NCBI GenBank assembly: GCA_020226215.1
Contig: CM035234.1
Coordinates: 13,792,713 to 13,856,712 of the forward strand
DNA: 64,000 nucleotides
Source of the DNA: Sindora glabra
Taxonomy: Eukaryota > Streptophyta > Magnoliopsida > Fabales > Fabaceae
Reading direction: 5' to 3'
Shown: positions 37,867 through 49,199 of the stretch, piece by piece
Position numbering within the stretch: the first letter of the stretch is position 1
Layout: every line of letters starts with the position of its first letter
Position numbers and translations under genes: made by a program
The notes under the pieces: model-generated
Database searches by the model: none
What the model was told of the DNA's origin: nothing
Seen by the model: only the letters and a program-made list of their open reading frames with translations

Positions 37867-39439
37867 TTTTCCATAGTTTTAGTTTTGAAAAAAAAAAATT
37901 ACAACTTTGACTCATGTTTATGTTTGGAAATCAAGAAGGTATAGAAAGCGAAGATAACAAGAGTGAATATAGGAGAAGGGAAGAGAAAAGAATGGATATC
38001 GAAGTCATGACTTTCTCGTTCCTCGTTTATACATTTAAAAATCCTTTCAAAACTTACCAAATTGAAGAAACACAAAATAATTATTAGTTGAAGGATTTTT
38101 ATCATGTGAATGCAAAAGTTGAAATTTAATTTTGATCTTAAATACGAGAAAAATCAAAAGCATTAGAAAAATCAAATTGATACTAGATACAAAAACTTCA
38201 TAAGAATAATAATAAATAACATATATAATATATACTATAGTTAAAGGTGAATGTATATTTTGAAAATTAAGCCATATCTAATGGTTTGAATATTGTGTTG
38301 TCAATACATCAATAATATATTTTAAAAAATTGAGATCCAAAATTGCCAAATTGATTTTTTCAAATGTTTAACCTTTTTTATTTCTAAGGTTTCATGTGAT
38401 AGATTGTATAAGACTTGATAGTGTATGATAAGATATAAAGTTTTATCATATACTTGGTGGATAAGTTGTGTAGTATAGTCTTATACGATTCCCTCCCTTA
38501 TAATAAAATGTCGTGTGGTGCTATACAATGTATACTTCATGAGGTAAGGGATAAAAATTGATAAACAAAATTTATATTAAAAAGGAATAAAAAAAAAATT
38601 TGTCCTATCAATTCTTTCGTTGTCTCATTACTCATTGTCATTACTATCACAACTGCTACTAATGTGGTAGTGATCACTACTTTCACTTCTACTAATCCGG
38701 TGGTAATGGTCATAACTACCACTATTAATCACTACTCTTATTAATCACTATCAATACAAAAGTAACTATCCCTATAACTACCATCAAATGTGACAATGGT
38801 GGTTGTCATTAAAAAAAAGGAGTAATGAAAGAAAATAAAGAGAAAAAAAATTGAGAAAGATGAATAGTTAATCCTTAACTTTTCATCTTTTTGTTTGGAT
38901 GTTTTTAAAACCTTCCAAATTAAAGGAATATATAATAATTAGTACTGGAAAGTTTTTGAAAGCTTAGGAGGATTAGTCAAAAATCTCAGTTATCTCTCCA
39001 CCTCAACCAAAACCTTTAAATAAGGAGAAGATTATAATATAAAATCCCCTTTTCCCTCCTTTTTATTCATTATTCATACCCAAATACAACAATAGTAACT
39101 TTTATCATATGAAAAAAGAAGTTAAAATTCAATTTTAATCTTAAATACAAGAACAGTTATAATTATTAAAAAATAAAATTGATACGGAATATGTAAGTTT
39201 TTAGAAGCATAATAATAAATATTTAAATTTGATTTATTTTTAATTACATTATTAATAAATAATAAAAAATGTATTATTAAAAAATAATAACAATTGAAAA
39301 TTTTTAATAATGATAAAAAATTAATAATTTTTTATTAATATAATAATATATTAATAAATAATGATATAAAATTAGTTTATATCAATAATAATTCAAACAT
39401 TCTCATAATCAATGTCTTAAAAATATATTATAAAAATTA
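37867..39439. repeat. Dispersed repeat copies and degenerate trinucleotide tract
   Basis: Segments 37900-38600 and 38860-39230 belong to the family described at 11.2-13.8 kb. Between them, about 38620-38815 is a degenerate ACT/AGT-type trinucleotide tract ('ctactaatgtggtagtgatc', 'actaccactattaatcac'). No gene is seen. Confidence 0.55.
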
Positions 39440-39797
39440 GAAAAAATTACATTTTATCCTTTTTAACTATAGGATCATGAGATTTTACCTCCTTTAACTG
39501 TAAAAAGTTAGATTTTACTCCCTTTAATTTTATAAAATTTGAATTTTACCTTCATTGTTATTGAGTTAACGATTGTAACACTCAGTAACAATTTTATAAT
39601 ACTTGGCGGCGATTAAAAATTGATATTGTTATCTTTAGTGGCAGTTTTTAACTGCCGTTAAGTGAAACATGATAGTAGCGATTTTTCTAATAGGTTTCAT
39701 TAAGTTGGTAATAGTTAGGTAAAATTTAAGTTTCTATAATTAAAGGGAATAAAATTCAATAACTTTATAGTTGAAAGTGGTAAAATACAATTTTTCC
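39440..39797. mobile_element. 358-bp MITE, Mutator-like (perfect 9-bp target duplication)
   Basis: TAAAAATTA flanks both sides exactly (39431-39439 and 39798-39806). The left end GAAAAAATTACATTTTATCC and the right end, reversed, GGAAAAATTGTATTTTACC, continue as an imperfect inverted repeat for about 34 bases up to 'aactata'. A second, internal inverted similarity ('ttttacc/tccctttaa') extends the pairing. The 9-bp duplication fits the Mutator superfamily. No coding capacity. Confidence 0.75.
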
Positions 39798-39997
39798 TAA
39801 AAATTAAAATACAAAATAATTAATATGATCTGATAATTTTGACAGAGTGAAGGTGCATGTGTAATCTGATAATTTTGACCAACATACAATACTGACATGA
39901 TGCACGGATGCATCATTAAGATGTGCAGGAATGATGGTATCATACACTTCATCGGAGGCATGGGAGAACAATTTATCAAGTGGTCCCAACAAAACAT

Positions 39998-40747
39998 GAA
40001 CTTTTATTTTGAGAGGTGGGTCGATCTATTTGAAGCCCATTTGAATTGAGGGGATTGAGAAGAACAATGAGGAAATAGTAAGAGAGATGTGGAATGGTGG
40101 ACGTTGGCGGTGCTGATGAGGAAGAGGAAGGGAATAATGAGGCGAGTGGTTATATACATTTTTTTGTATTATTTAATCTGTTTTAGAGGACTAATTTGGA
40201 AACAATTAATGATGTAGGATCTAGTTCAAATAAGATATCAGCTGTGGATTTAGAGAAATGTGATCCATTGGAAGTTAGCTTTGAAAAAATGCAATTCTAT
40301 GAATGCCAATCAAAGGATTCGAAAGAAGAAATGCAGCTGTATTCTGAGGTGGCAACTGATTTTAGGGCTAATCTGCCAGTTAAACCGCAAGAAGAGCCTT
40401 TGATGAGAACAGTAGCTACCAATGTGAACCCCATGGTTCAAATTTGAAACAGTATATCAACTTTAAGACATATGATACGTCCTGAGAAGTTCTAGAATGC
40501 TATGATGCCTTGGAAGTTGACCTGAACAATACAGTTGAAAATGAAGTCGGTGCGAACAATAAATTCATAGTTGATGAATCCACAGAAATTTTGGAGTGTT
40601 GTGATGATTTGGGATTTGACTTGAACAAGTCAATTGAAAAGGAAGTGGATGTAAAAGATGAATTGATTGATGAAGTAGATGTGAACAATGAATTAATAGC
40701 TTACGAATCCAAAGAAGTTCTGGAATGCCATAGCATTCGATGCTGAA
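39998..40747 (+). pseudogene. Decayed coding stretch with repeated acidic peptide, family unknown
   Basis: Composition is far less AT-biased than the surroundings, and two open frames, 40196-40447 and 40510-40746, encode acidic, diverse peptides. From 40486 a peptide unit of about 33 residues recurs: EVLECYDALEVDLNNT (40486), EILECCDDLGFDLNKS (40585) and EVLECHS (40714), with an extra ten-residue insertion in the second unit. The codon just before the first unit is a stop (TGA at 40483-40485) where the later units have lysine, and the two frames are out of register. I do not recognise the protein. It lies tail to tail with the cyanoalanine synthase gene. It may instead be the last exons of a live gene with unseen introns. 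Confidence 0.45.
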
Positions 40748-41272
40748 TCACTAATCTTACCCTACGATTGTCCTGTGTTAATCCATTTAATTCCACCTAA
40801 TTGAAATGCCCAGGATTCTGTTAGAAATTGCCAAATTTTGGGGTCATTCCACAAATTTAATTTGTCTTGACAGCAGAGGATCAAACTCACTTAACCCAGC
40901 CCATGTTTTTTACTGATATACATCGAAGTCTCTTCCTATCCAATTATTTGGTTGTTATTTGTTATAAAGACAAGAAAGGTAGAGACGTAAAGGCCATAAA
41001 AATAAACAATTTACACACATTATGAGATTCAACTCCTTAACGTCAAGTATTTTGGAGGCAAAATAAGGCTCGCTGAATCTATATATTTTCTCAATATTTA
41101 GACAGAAACAGAATAAAAATATCAATATTGAAGATGCCACATACAACACAATATTTCACACTAGACCATTTTTGCTACAACAGCATTGTAACACAGTCTA
41201 TTGATCCTTTCCTTCTTCTGCTGTCTGGTTTTATTGCAGAAGTTCTTTGTGGCAGCAAGTTCTTTGTGTAAT

Positions 41273-44200
41273 TTAGTCAACTGAAACCGGTTGCATGTTT
41301 TCAGCCTCCTTCCGAAGCTCTTGAAACAAGACAGATGACAAATATCGCTCCCCAAAACTCGGATGAACAGTCTGAGAAAATCCAGCAACATATGAGGAGA
41401 ATACTGCTGAAGTCATGGTCTAAAACAATGTTTTATCACTTTTTAAAAATGGACAATGCAATATGAAATTCTGGGGAGAAGAAGTGCAAGTTATTCCATA
41501 GTTTTACTGCCTAGTTAGATATTAACCGATGGCAAATCAAGCTTAACATTAAAATCTTGTTCTGTCTTTCAAGGATAAGTTGTTTCTTAACTCTTACCAC
41601 TATGAGTTTGCCTTTGTTCTCTGGCAATCTAGCCAGCCTGAGAGCTGCAACAGTATTAGCTCCAGATGATATTCCTACCTGGAATGAATGACAGAAGAAA
41701 AAATCAATTGCAGAATTCTTTACAGATTGGTCTTTTTCAAGTTGCTTAGACGTTCTACAGACACAACTCTTTCACAACTGCGCATATGATATAATCTTAA
41801 CCAAACTGACCCCACTTATTTTAAAACAATGGTGTCAATATAACATAGATTGTCTCATAGGCACAATTATGAGAAGAGTTGTAAATGTATGAGAGTACAA
41901 TTAACATTTTTCTTCCCGAACGAGCTCTATTGATAGATGGATGCTGGATGGATAAAAATGCATACATTTATGCAAATGCATAGTTTCTGAATAAGCATAT
42001 ATAATTATTAAGGATGATGGAATTGGAGGTGTAGTTGTGGAGAATTACCATAAGTCCTTCCTGCAAGGCCAACTGCCTGGCCATGTTCACGGCATCTTCA
42101 CTGCTGATCTGCCACACAGGTTTCAAATGAAATGACAGTTAGGGAAAGAATAACCAATAACCAAGTAATGCCCATCAGACGAGGTTGGTTCAGCTACATG
42201 AATCATTCGACATCATTGCATTTCGATCAAAGAGAACGGCGTCGGCCACTTAGGTTTTTCAAGTGATAATCAAGAGATACCAAAAATTTTTGAATCTAAG
42301 TTTGGTCTAGGAGACATGTAAGATTTCCAAGACTTACTTCAAGAACTTTCTCCATTACATCCATGTCCAAAATGTCCGGCTTGAATCCGACCCCATTTCC
42401 GGTAATGTGATGAGGACCTGCGTCAGTTGATGATATCAGATTTTGGAACTATGACAAATGTTCTTTCAAATACAGAAGCTAAAAGAGGAGTCATCTCAAT
42501 TACTTTATATCCTTCATAAACAGAAAATTCAGTAGGGGAAGAAAGAGCGTTCGAGGAAATATTTTACTTCCTTCATATGATTTTCTAAAGAAAAAGGTTA
42601 TTTACCAGGTTTGCCACCATTCAGAACATTACTTTCTGCTGGCTCCACTCCATAGATCTGATAACAGAGAAGAACAGTGCAATGATTAATATTGAACAGA
42701 ACGTAGTCCAATATGCAAAAGTTAATGTAGTTTAAGAAAATAAATACCTTAACATTAGGATTTTTGGACTTGAGATACTGTCCAACTCCCGAGACAGTGC
42801 CTCCACTGCCAATTCCCATCACAAATATATCAACTTGTCCATTTGTGTCATCCCATATCTCAGGGCCTGTTGTTTCAAAATGCACCTATTTCCCATATTT
42901 TCAAGTCAATGCTATACTCACAATTTATCAAGCATAGCATTTTAAAACTATCAATCATAATCATGCAGTCCAAAGTGGCTCCTAATATTCAATTTTAGGG
43001 ACATAGAGCATCATATTAGGATTCGTGCTTCTTGTACTTCTTACCATTCACAACCCTCTTCATACTAGTGTGCATGTCATGAATAAAATTGATCTCACAC
43101 GTGTTAAAAAGGATGGAATCAGTTTGCCTTGGATCATGTTATGTGTACAATTATGAGAAATATTGCACATGGTAAGAAGTGTAACTAATATTTTTCTTAC
43201 ATAAAACGCAACAGTTCTCAAAATTCCCAATAAGAGGATTTCATCAGAGAAAATGGAAAGTGGGATAGATAGGCACCTGAGTATTGGCCGGATTCGAGAA
43301 TTGTTGGAGCATGAAAGCATTTGGTGTAGACTCCAGAAGGTCATAAGCCTTCTTAACAGTTCCTCCCATTCCCTTGGTCGGATCAGTGAGTATTAATTCA
43401 GCTCCAAATGCTCTCATTGTCACTCTTCTTTCCAAGCTTGTGTAAGATGGCATGGTTAACACCATTTTATACCCTTTCATGGCCGCCATAAATGCCATAC
43501 TAATCCCCATGTTTCCGGATGTGGGCTCTATCAAAGTTGTCTACAGCATAAATTCAAATGAATCACGAATATAGTTTAGGTATAAAGCTTAAGATATATG
43601 ACAGATAATTTGGTAACCAGAATCAGATCAAGTAAACTAACCTTTCCAGGGGCAATTAAATTCTCTTTCTCAGCATCGTTGATCATAGCCAATGCTGGTC
43701 TGCAAAAAACATATCAAAATACATTTTCCATGAGTTCTCCTATATTTGTTATAGCACATATAGAAAAAGCTGCTTCCACAGCTCACTTCCTCACAACTCC
43801 TTCACATCCTGCAGACGGCACAACCTATATAATACCAACCCCACCAGTTTTACATAGCATGCTATGTGCAGGGTATGACATAATGCAAGGGAGGGAGTTG
43901 TGCAACTAGTACTAAATTACTAATACAGGAATACATATGTAAAGGATTTGGATTCTCTAAAGTGTATGAGTTAGAGTGAAAAAGGAAAAAATAAGTGAAT
44001 AAAAAAAATGGCTTATCATGAAATTCAGATCCTCTCTTTTTTACCTCATTAATTTAATGCCATTTTAAAGAAAAGATAGACACAAAATTGTTTATAAGTG
44101 GTGGGACACAGAATTACGCTCTGGGACACTAAATTGACCAAATTAAAAGGAGAGAATCCAAATCTTCTTGGCTCTCTTATTAGTATTTTTTCTCTCTCTC

Positions 44201-46113
44201 TCAACATTCCATTCAATTTCTAAAATGAGTAAACCCCATTTTTTATTCCTGTGAATTTCACTTTTTTTCATTTTTGTCATTGTGAAACTTTTTGTATCAA
44301 ATTTATTTCCATAAAATATTAAATTATCCAATTTTATCTTTTTGTTAGTATTTATATGAAAATTAATTTTATTCCTTTTAAGGATAAAATTGGATAAATT
44401 AATATTTTATAAAAATAAAATTGATATAAAAATATTATACAAGAATAAAAATTAAAAAAAAAAAGAATTTTACAGGAACGGTTTACTCTCCTAAGAATGA
44501 CCCAAATGCATTTGGAAGTGGTGGTCATATGGTTGGAGCAAAGGGAACTCAAACAGGACTGGAAAGGAAAGTAAGAGAGACCTGTCTTTGATGCTGGCGG
44601 TGGGTTGCATCATCTCTTGCTTGACAGCAATATAAGCTCCACATCCTTCAGTGACTTTGTTCAGATAAACAAGTGGAGTTCTTCCAATCAGCTAAAAAAT
44701 GAATTATGGTAGTTCAGAAAAAGCATCATAAGTGGCATAAATCCCCTAATAAAAACAAATATAAAAGGAAAAAAAATCCTATTAATGCAATTTTGTCTTT
44801 TTCAATAACAAAAGTAGCTATTCTAATTTAAGAAATTCAGTGAAAATTCAACTTCAGTAGCTTTTAACATTTTTTTTTCAACAATGATTCTATCTAATAT
44901 TATTTTATATCATGGGATAATAAAAAAATATACAAGAAGTATTCAGTTTTTTATTAAAAAAAATCATCTGCAGTATGAGAAGCCAAGAATTTTTTAAGAC
45001 AGCTTCTCCCTATTTTCTGTATAATTCAAACCATCACCATATAAATTCTTAAGAGAGAGACAGAGAGATTTTTTTTTTTTTTGGGTAGGGGAGAGAGAGA
45101 TTTTTTAACAACTAATCATTTTCATTTTCAAAATCCAAGAATCTATTCTAACTTTTAGACAGCATTTCTGTTAAATCGAAACCAACCCCACATATGATAT
45201 AATCCTTGCAAACCAAAAGGCAGCAGCCCTGCCTGTTTGACTCACGTCAATCAATCAAAGGGACCGAAACTAAAAAATAGATAGGCCATGTTCTTGATTT
45301 TACACGTGTTATGATAAGAAGCAACATAATTAATTTATCAGTAAGCCAGCCTAATTAATCCTTATAGACAGAGGCTTATTACACTAAACTAATTAAAAAA
45401 AATTATCGAATAAAAATGAGAAAAAATACATTAATATGTGAACGATAAAAAATGAGTTTTTTTTCAGTTTTTTATATGCAGAAGGAAAAACCTTTAAGCA
45501 GAAAATTTGTTTTCAGCTTTTGAAAAACGTGATCACTGCTCCCATCATTCCATACATAATTAGGGAAAAAAAATTGCATGCATGACCGATTTACAAGTTT
45601 TATAAAAAGAAAAATAATTTATACTTTCATAAACAGTAATTAAAAAAATTGCAGTACATGGAATGGTATACTGTTAATATGCTAATTTGCCAAGTGAGAA
45701 GGTGGAATTTAAATTTTTTCTTGCTATTTTTCTTCTTCTTTTTCCGGTTAGACATTCTCCATCGATAATAATGAATACGTCGATAAAAAGATCCTTTGAT
45801 CCCAGAAGATTCTTCCGGGTAGGATAAAAAAAAGAGTCGAAATTTGTTTTGACAGCTCTCTGTGTTGTATTTGATACATGCAAGTTAAAAAAAAATTATA
45901 AATTTTAGGAGATGAGTACGGTAGATCAGTAATGTAGCAGTGTAATACCAGCGCAATGGGTTAAATTTAAATTTTTAAAAAATAAATTTAATAATACCCT
46001 CATATATCATTCATTAATAATGTCTCGTAATTTTTTTAATTTTATTAAAAAAATTTTGAAATCAAAACACAAAAATTATGTACAATCTTCTCAAGAGTTC
46101 TGAATTAAGTGAA

Positions 46114-46164
<51 letters not shown>

Positions 46165-46346
46165 ACTTGGGAGACATGTTTCTTGATATTAGTTGCAGGA
46201 AGGTCCTTAGGCAGATCTCTGATTCTCTGAGCAAAAGAAGAAGAAGATGAAGAATCAAAGATTGGTTCTGTAGAGAACAATCTGCTGGTTGTAAGAGAAG
46301 ATGGAGAAGATGCTCTCTTCATGAGGAAGCTCCTGAAGGCAGCCAT
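41273..46346 (-). CDS. CAS: Mitochondrial beta-cyanoalanine synthase (bifunctional cysteine synthase), complete
   Basis: PLP enzyme that joins cyanide to cysteine, giving beta-cyanoalanine and sulfide; detoxifies cyanide made with ethylene. Exons, in transcript order: 46167-46346, 44582-44691, 43642-43699, 43277-43540, 42748-42885, 42606-42657, 42338-42417, 42049-42108, 41598-41678, 41273-41371; all GT-AG and in frame, 373 residues (Arabidopsis CYSC1 is about 368). The Ser/Arg-rich, acid-poor N terminus with SRLFSTE suggests a mitochondrial presequence. Seen: TASIKDR with PLP lysine about residue 95; EPTSGNMGIS about 121; phosphate loop GIGSGGT about 228; C terminus QPVSVD. Met after TSGN, and FVMGIGSGGT, carry the Met/Met/Ser set that separates cyanoalanine synthases from plain cysteine synthases (TSGNTG, SGIGTGGT). 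An AATAAA lies at 41235-41230, about 40 bases after the stop. Dead 3' fragments of this gene lie at 31.8-32.2 and 36.6-37.9 kb. Confidence 0.96.
43945..44164. mobile_element. 220-bp inverted-repeat element in CAS intron 2
   Basis: GATTTGGATTCTCT at 43945-43958 and its exact reverse complement at 44151-44164 bound an AT-rich segment that includes 'gtgggacacagaatta' and 'ctgggacactaaatt'. It looks like a MITE, but I could not find a target duplication. It lies within intron 2 (43700-44581) on neither splice site, so it should not disturb the message. Confidence 0.5.
44692..46116. other. Body of CAS intron 1, nothing else seen
   Basis: Intron 1 spans 44692-46166. Apart from the GA tract at its 5' end and short A or T runs (for example T-rich near 45069-45081), I see no gene or element in it. 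Confidence 0.5.
46117..46161. repeat. (GA)n microsatellite next to the CAS intron 1 donor
   Basis: About 22 GA units end five bases from the splice donor at 46166. On the transcribed strand this is a CU tract directly after GUAAUU. Likely polymorphic. Confidence 0.95.
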
Positions 46347-46393
46347 TAATGGAGGAAGAAGAGCAAAATGCCCAAAATTGGCTTTCACAGAAA

Positions 46394-46395
46394 GT

Positions 46396-46426
<31 letters not shown>
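46394..46426. repeat. (GT)n followed by a G-run in the CAS leader
   Basis: Eight GT units run into about 17 consecutive G, some 50-80 bases upstream of the CAS start codon. On the mRNA strand it is a C-run followed by (CA)n. Long homopolymers also invite sequencing error, so the exact length is uncertain. Confidence 0.85.
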
Positions 46427-46427
<1 letters not shown>

Positions 46428-46490
46428 CGATGAATGAATGAATTGTACCAATCAAGGACTTTTTTCATCGAGAGAGTGAGATGGATGCCA

Positions 46491-46525
46491 TTTTTATACG
46501 CCTCTCGTGTACGATTATGTGGGCC
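46491..46525 (-). promoter_or_regulatory. CAS core promoter: TATA box and site II-like motif
   Basis: Read on the minus strand, TATAAAAA occupies 46498-46491, about 145 bases before the CAS start codon. About 22 bases further upstream, TGGGCC/GGGCCC (46520-46526) matches the site II (TGGGCY) element often seen in promoters of nuclear genes for mitochondrial proteins. The transcription start is not known; this is motif evidence only. Confidence 0.5.
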
Positions 46526-46687
46526 CCGCTCACGAATCATGAGGTTCATGTAATAATGGATTCTATGTTCGTTTTGGGGTCGTTGGTGGTGTACTACTTC
46601 AGATTGGACTCGGAGATCTTGATTCTTGAATTTTATTTAACTTTGAAGCGGCCTCTCCTACCTTATTATGCAATGATTTCTTTTTTT

Positions 46688-47550
46688 AATAAATTACACT
46701 TGAAATTTTATTTTTTTATTTTATTCATTTATAATTTTAAAAATGATAAATTACCTACTTATAGTTTTAACTGCTATCATTTTGCCAATTTAAATTAATT
46801 TCTGTCAAAAAAATTAGTGAGGATTAAAACAACATCATTTTGAGTATTATAACATAAAAATAATAAAAAAGCAAACTTTAATACATCCAACTTAGTAGAT
46901 TTTATTTTTTTCTTTTAATTTTAAATTTATATTTGATTAAAATTATTGTATCTTATGCTAATCAAGAGTTTGAAGGGTTAAAAGAAAGGTTAACTAAAGT
47001 TATTAGTAATTGTGATGCATTGTGCTAGAGAATTGAAGTAGAAGGGCAAAAATCACTTTCATCATCTATCAAGCTTTTTATTATTATTGTAGTTCAACCA
47101 AAATCCTCCTTGATTCATTTAATGCACGGGCTATTTTAAATAGTAATTCACATTTTTTAGACAATTAGATCAACATAATTTTAATAGATTTTGCATTTAA
47201 TTTCTTGGAAAAATAATTTATTATAATTTTTGTATTTTAACAATACTATTACTCAAATATGAATTTAAAGTTAAAAGGAAAAATAAATTCTACTAAATTG
47301 GATGTATTAAATTTAATTTGCTTTTGTTTATTTTCATATTATGATAATAAAAATGATGTTGTTTTAGTTTATGTTAATTTTTTTGACATTGTTTTGATTT
47401 TCATTATTTTTTTTTGGATGAAAAACAACTCAAGTGAACAAAGTGTTAAAAATTAAAACCATAAATGAATAATTTTTAACTTTTAAAATTACAAGCAAAT
47501 AAAAATGAAAAAAAGGGGATAAAACCTTAAATGAATAAAGTATAATTTTC
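46688..47550. mobile_element. 863-bp long-TIR element upstream of CAS (Mutator-like, probable)
   Basis: The left about 170 bases and the right about 200 bases are inverted copies of one another: left 'attacacttgaaattttat...gttttaactgctatcatttt...aaaacaacatcattttg', right, reversed, 'attatactttattcattta...ggttttaatttttaac...aaaacaacatcattttt'. TCTTTTTTT at 46679-46687 and 47551-47559 may be a 9-bp target duplication, but it is low-complexity. There is no transposase inside. The near end lies about 340 bases upstream of the CAS start codon and under 200 from the TATA box. Confidence 0.55.
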
Positions 47551-48216
47551 TCTTTTTTTTTTCCTTGAGGATATCTAGTAGTAATATCCAACATGATTAA
47601 TTTGAAGTCCAACTGAATTGAACCCTTATTGAGAAGGAAAAATTTCACCGTACTAATTTTTTTTCTAATTATAAAGTTCAAATTTGATATCTTATTTAAG
47701 TAGATTAATTTCTCAATCATCCAACTCAATAAGCACTGCTCTTTATTATTCAATGATTTATCATGGAAATTATATCTCAATTTCTTAATTTCACTTGCTA
47801 TATTTTTTAAGATTTAAATTTAATTTACTATAAGTATAAATTAATTTTATATTATTATTCATTCATTTATTTATATATTATTATATTAATAAAAAATTAT
47901 TAAATTTTTTTTATTATGGCTAAAATTTTTAATTATTTATATTTTTTAATGATATATCTTTTTTTCATGTACTAATAGTATAAAATATTTTCTACTTTTA
48001 AATTCTTTTCTTTACAAGTAAGAAGAATGAAAGTGTAAATAAGTTATTTCTATATAAGGTACATGTGGAAATATGTCAAAACTAATTTTCAAATTAGTAT
48101 ATGTGTAATTAAAATTTTAAATTAAAATGATATATTAACTAATAGGGAGTCATATTATTTTGAAATTAAAAAAATTATCATAATGTTAGGTGTTCAATTT
48201 CTACTGTATTTATATG
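47551..48216. other. Intergenic DNA, no gene seen
   Basis: AT-rich with dense stops. Nothing recognisable. Confidence 0.35.
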
Positions 48217-48224
48217 AATTCTAG

Positions 48225-48548
48225 ATAGAGATGCTTAATGGATCCAGGGAATCAAATCAAAGCTTACACAAGATCAATCCATTTGCACCCAATCCGTTAA
48301 AGTTTATATTTTAAGTAAGTATATTTTAATTAGGTCAGTCTGTATTGCAAACCTGCTAGATCAACTTATTTTACCTTAAAATAGTAGTTGGTCTACAAAT
48401 TACTTCGTGATTTGTGCAGATTTGATCCATGTTGATCCAACCATTTAAACTCGCTTTTTATAAACTTATTTCCAATAAATTAAGTTCGTAAAAAATCTAT
48501 GGATAGAATTACTAATTTGATGAGTTTAAGGTCCATTAAGCATAGTTA
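48225..48548. mobile_element. 324-bp hAT-type MITE (8-bp target duplication)
   Basis: AATTCTAG flanks both sides (48217-48224 and 48549-48556), the 8-bp duplication expected of hAT elements. Ends share ATGCTTAATGG: left TAGAGATGCTTAATGG and, reversed right end, TAACTATGCTTAATGG (13 of 16). The interior contains 'ggatccaggg' and 'gatcaatccatttg' phrases. No coding capacity. Confidence 0.7.
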
Positions 48549-48556
48549 AATTCTAG

Positions 48557-49058
48557 GCCAATTTGCTATCATCCTTGTAATAAGTTAAAACAAAACTATT
48601 TATTTATCATTGATCGGCTAAGTGAAAGTAGGTTGTGTTTTAAATAAAGGGCATTGGGTTTGGGGCTTAAGGATGTCTTTACTGAAATAAATTTATCATC
48701 CATTATCTTGTTTGAAATGGAAATTAATCTCAAACCAAATAAAAACGTACAAGAAAACTAAAGTGCAGACCAAAACAAAATCATTTGAAAGGTTATTATC
48801 CAAATGTTTTTTAAACAAAACCTCTTTTTCTGCTTTACTCAATAGCCTTGAACATAATTTTTTTTATTATAATAGAAGTGATAGTTTTTGCTTAAAACAT
48901 AACAAAAGTGATAATTTGCTTAAAATTTATGTACAAAATTCTATACCTGAATTTTTAATATGACGAGGTCCCCCGTTGTAGCACAGCACGCTAAGGTGTT
49001 GGTGGCCTTAAACATAGTTTTAACTTTGCCTCTACCTTTGTTCTCCGACATATATTTA
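48557..49058. other. Intergenic DNA, no gene seen
   Basis: A lysine-rich 83-codon frame (48712-48963) has no coding character. Just after it, 48963-49050 is GC-richer and may belong to the decayed gene whose open stretch follows on the minus strand. Confidence 0.3.
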
Positions 49059-49199
49059 TTAATAAAATCTAGTCATTGTTATGGAAGGGAATCTACCAAA
49101 GAGAGGCAGATAGGCAGTACCAACATAAGCTATTAAACTCTCAGGAATTCCAAGATCTTCATCAGATAAACCATCACCATCCCATGTTGATGAACTCTC
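49059..49199 (-). pseudogene. Orphan exon-like fragment, product unknown
   Basis: A 46-codon minus-strand frame ends in TAA at 49059-49061 and encodes a diverse, well-balanced peptide including STWDGDGLSDEDLGIPESL and IAYVGTAYLPLFGRF. A stop lies directly upstream in frame, next to a usable acceptor AG, as expected at the start of a last exon. I find no matching upstream exons before 50 kb and do not recognise the family. It could be the last exon of a decayed or captured gene. Confidence 0.35.

Noticed and set aside
41161..41391. 76-codon minus-strand frame over the last CAS exon
   Set aside because: Wrong frame. The correct frame gives HPSFGERYLSSVLF...QPVSVD, the family C terminus, after the acceptor at 41372.
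47430..47780. 116-codon minus-strand frame
   Set aside because: Low-complexity AT-driven peptide that overlaps the right arm and boundary of the long-TIR element.
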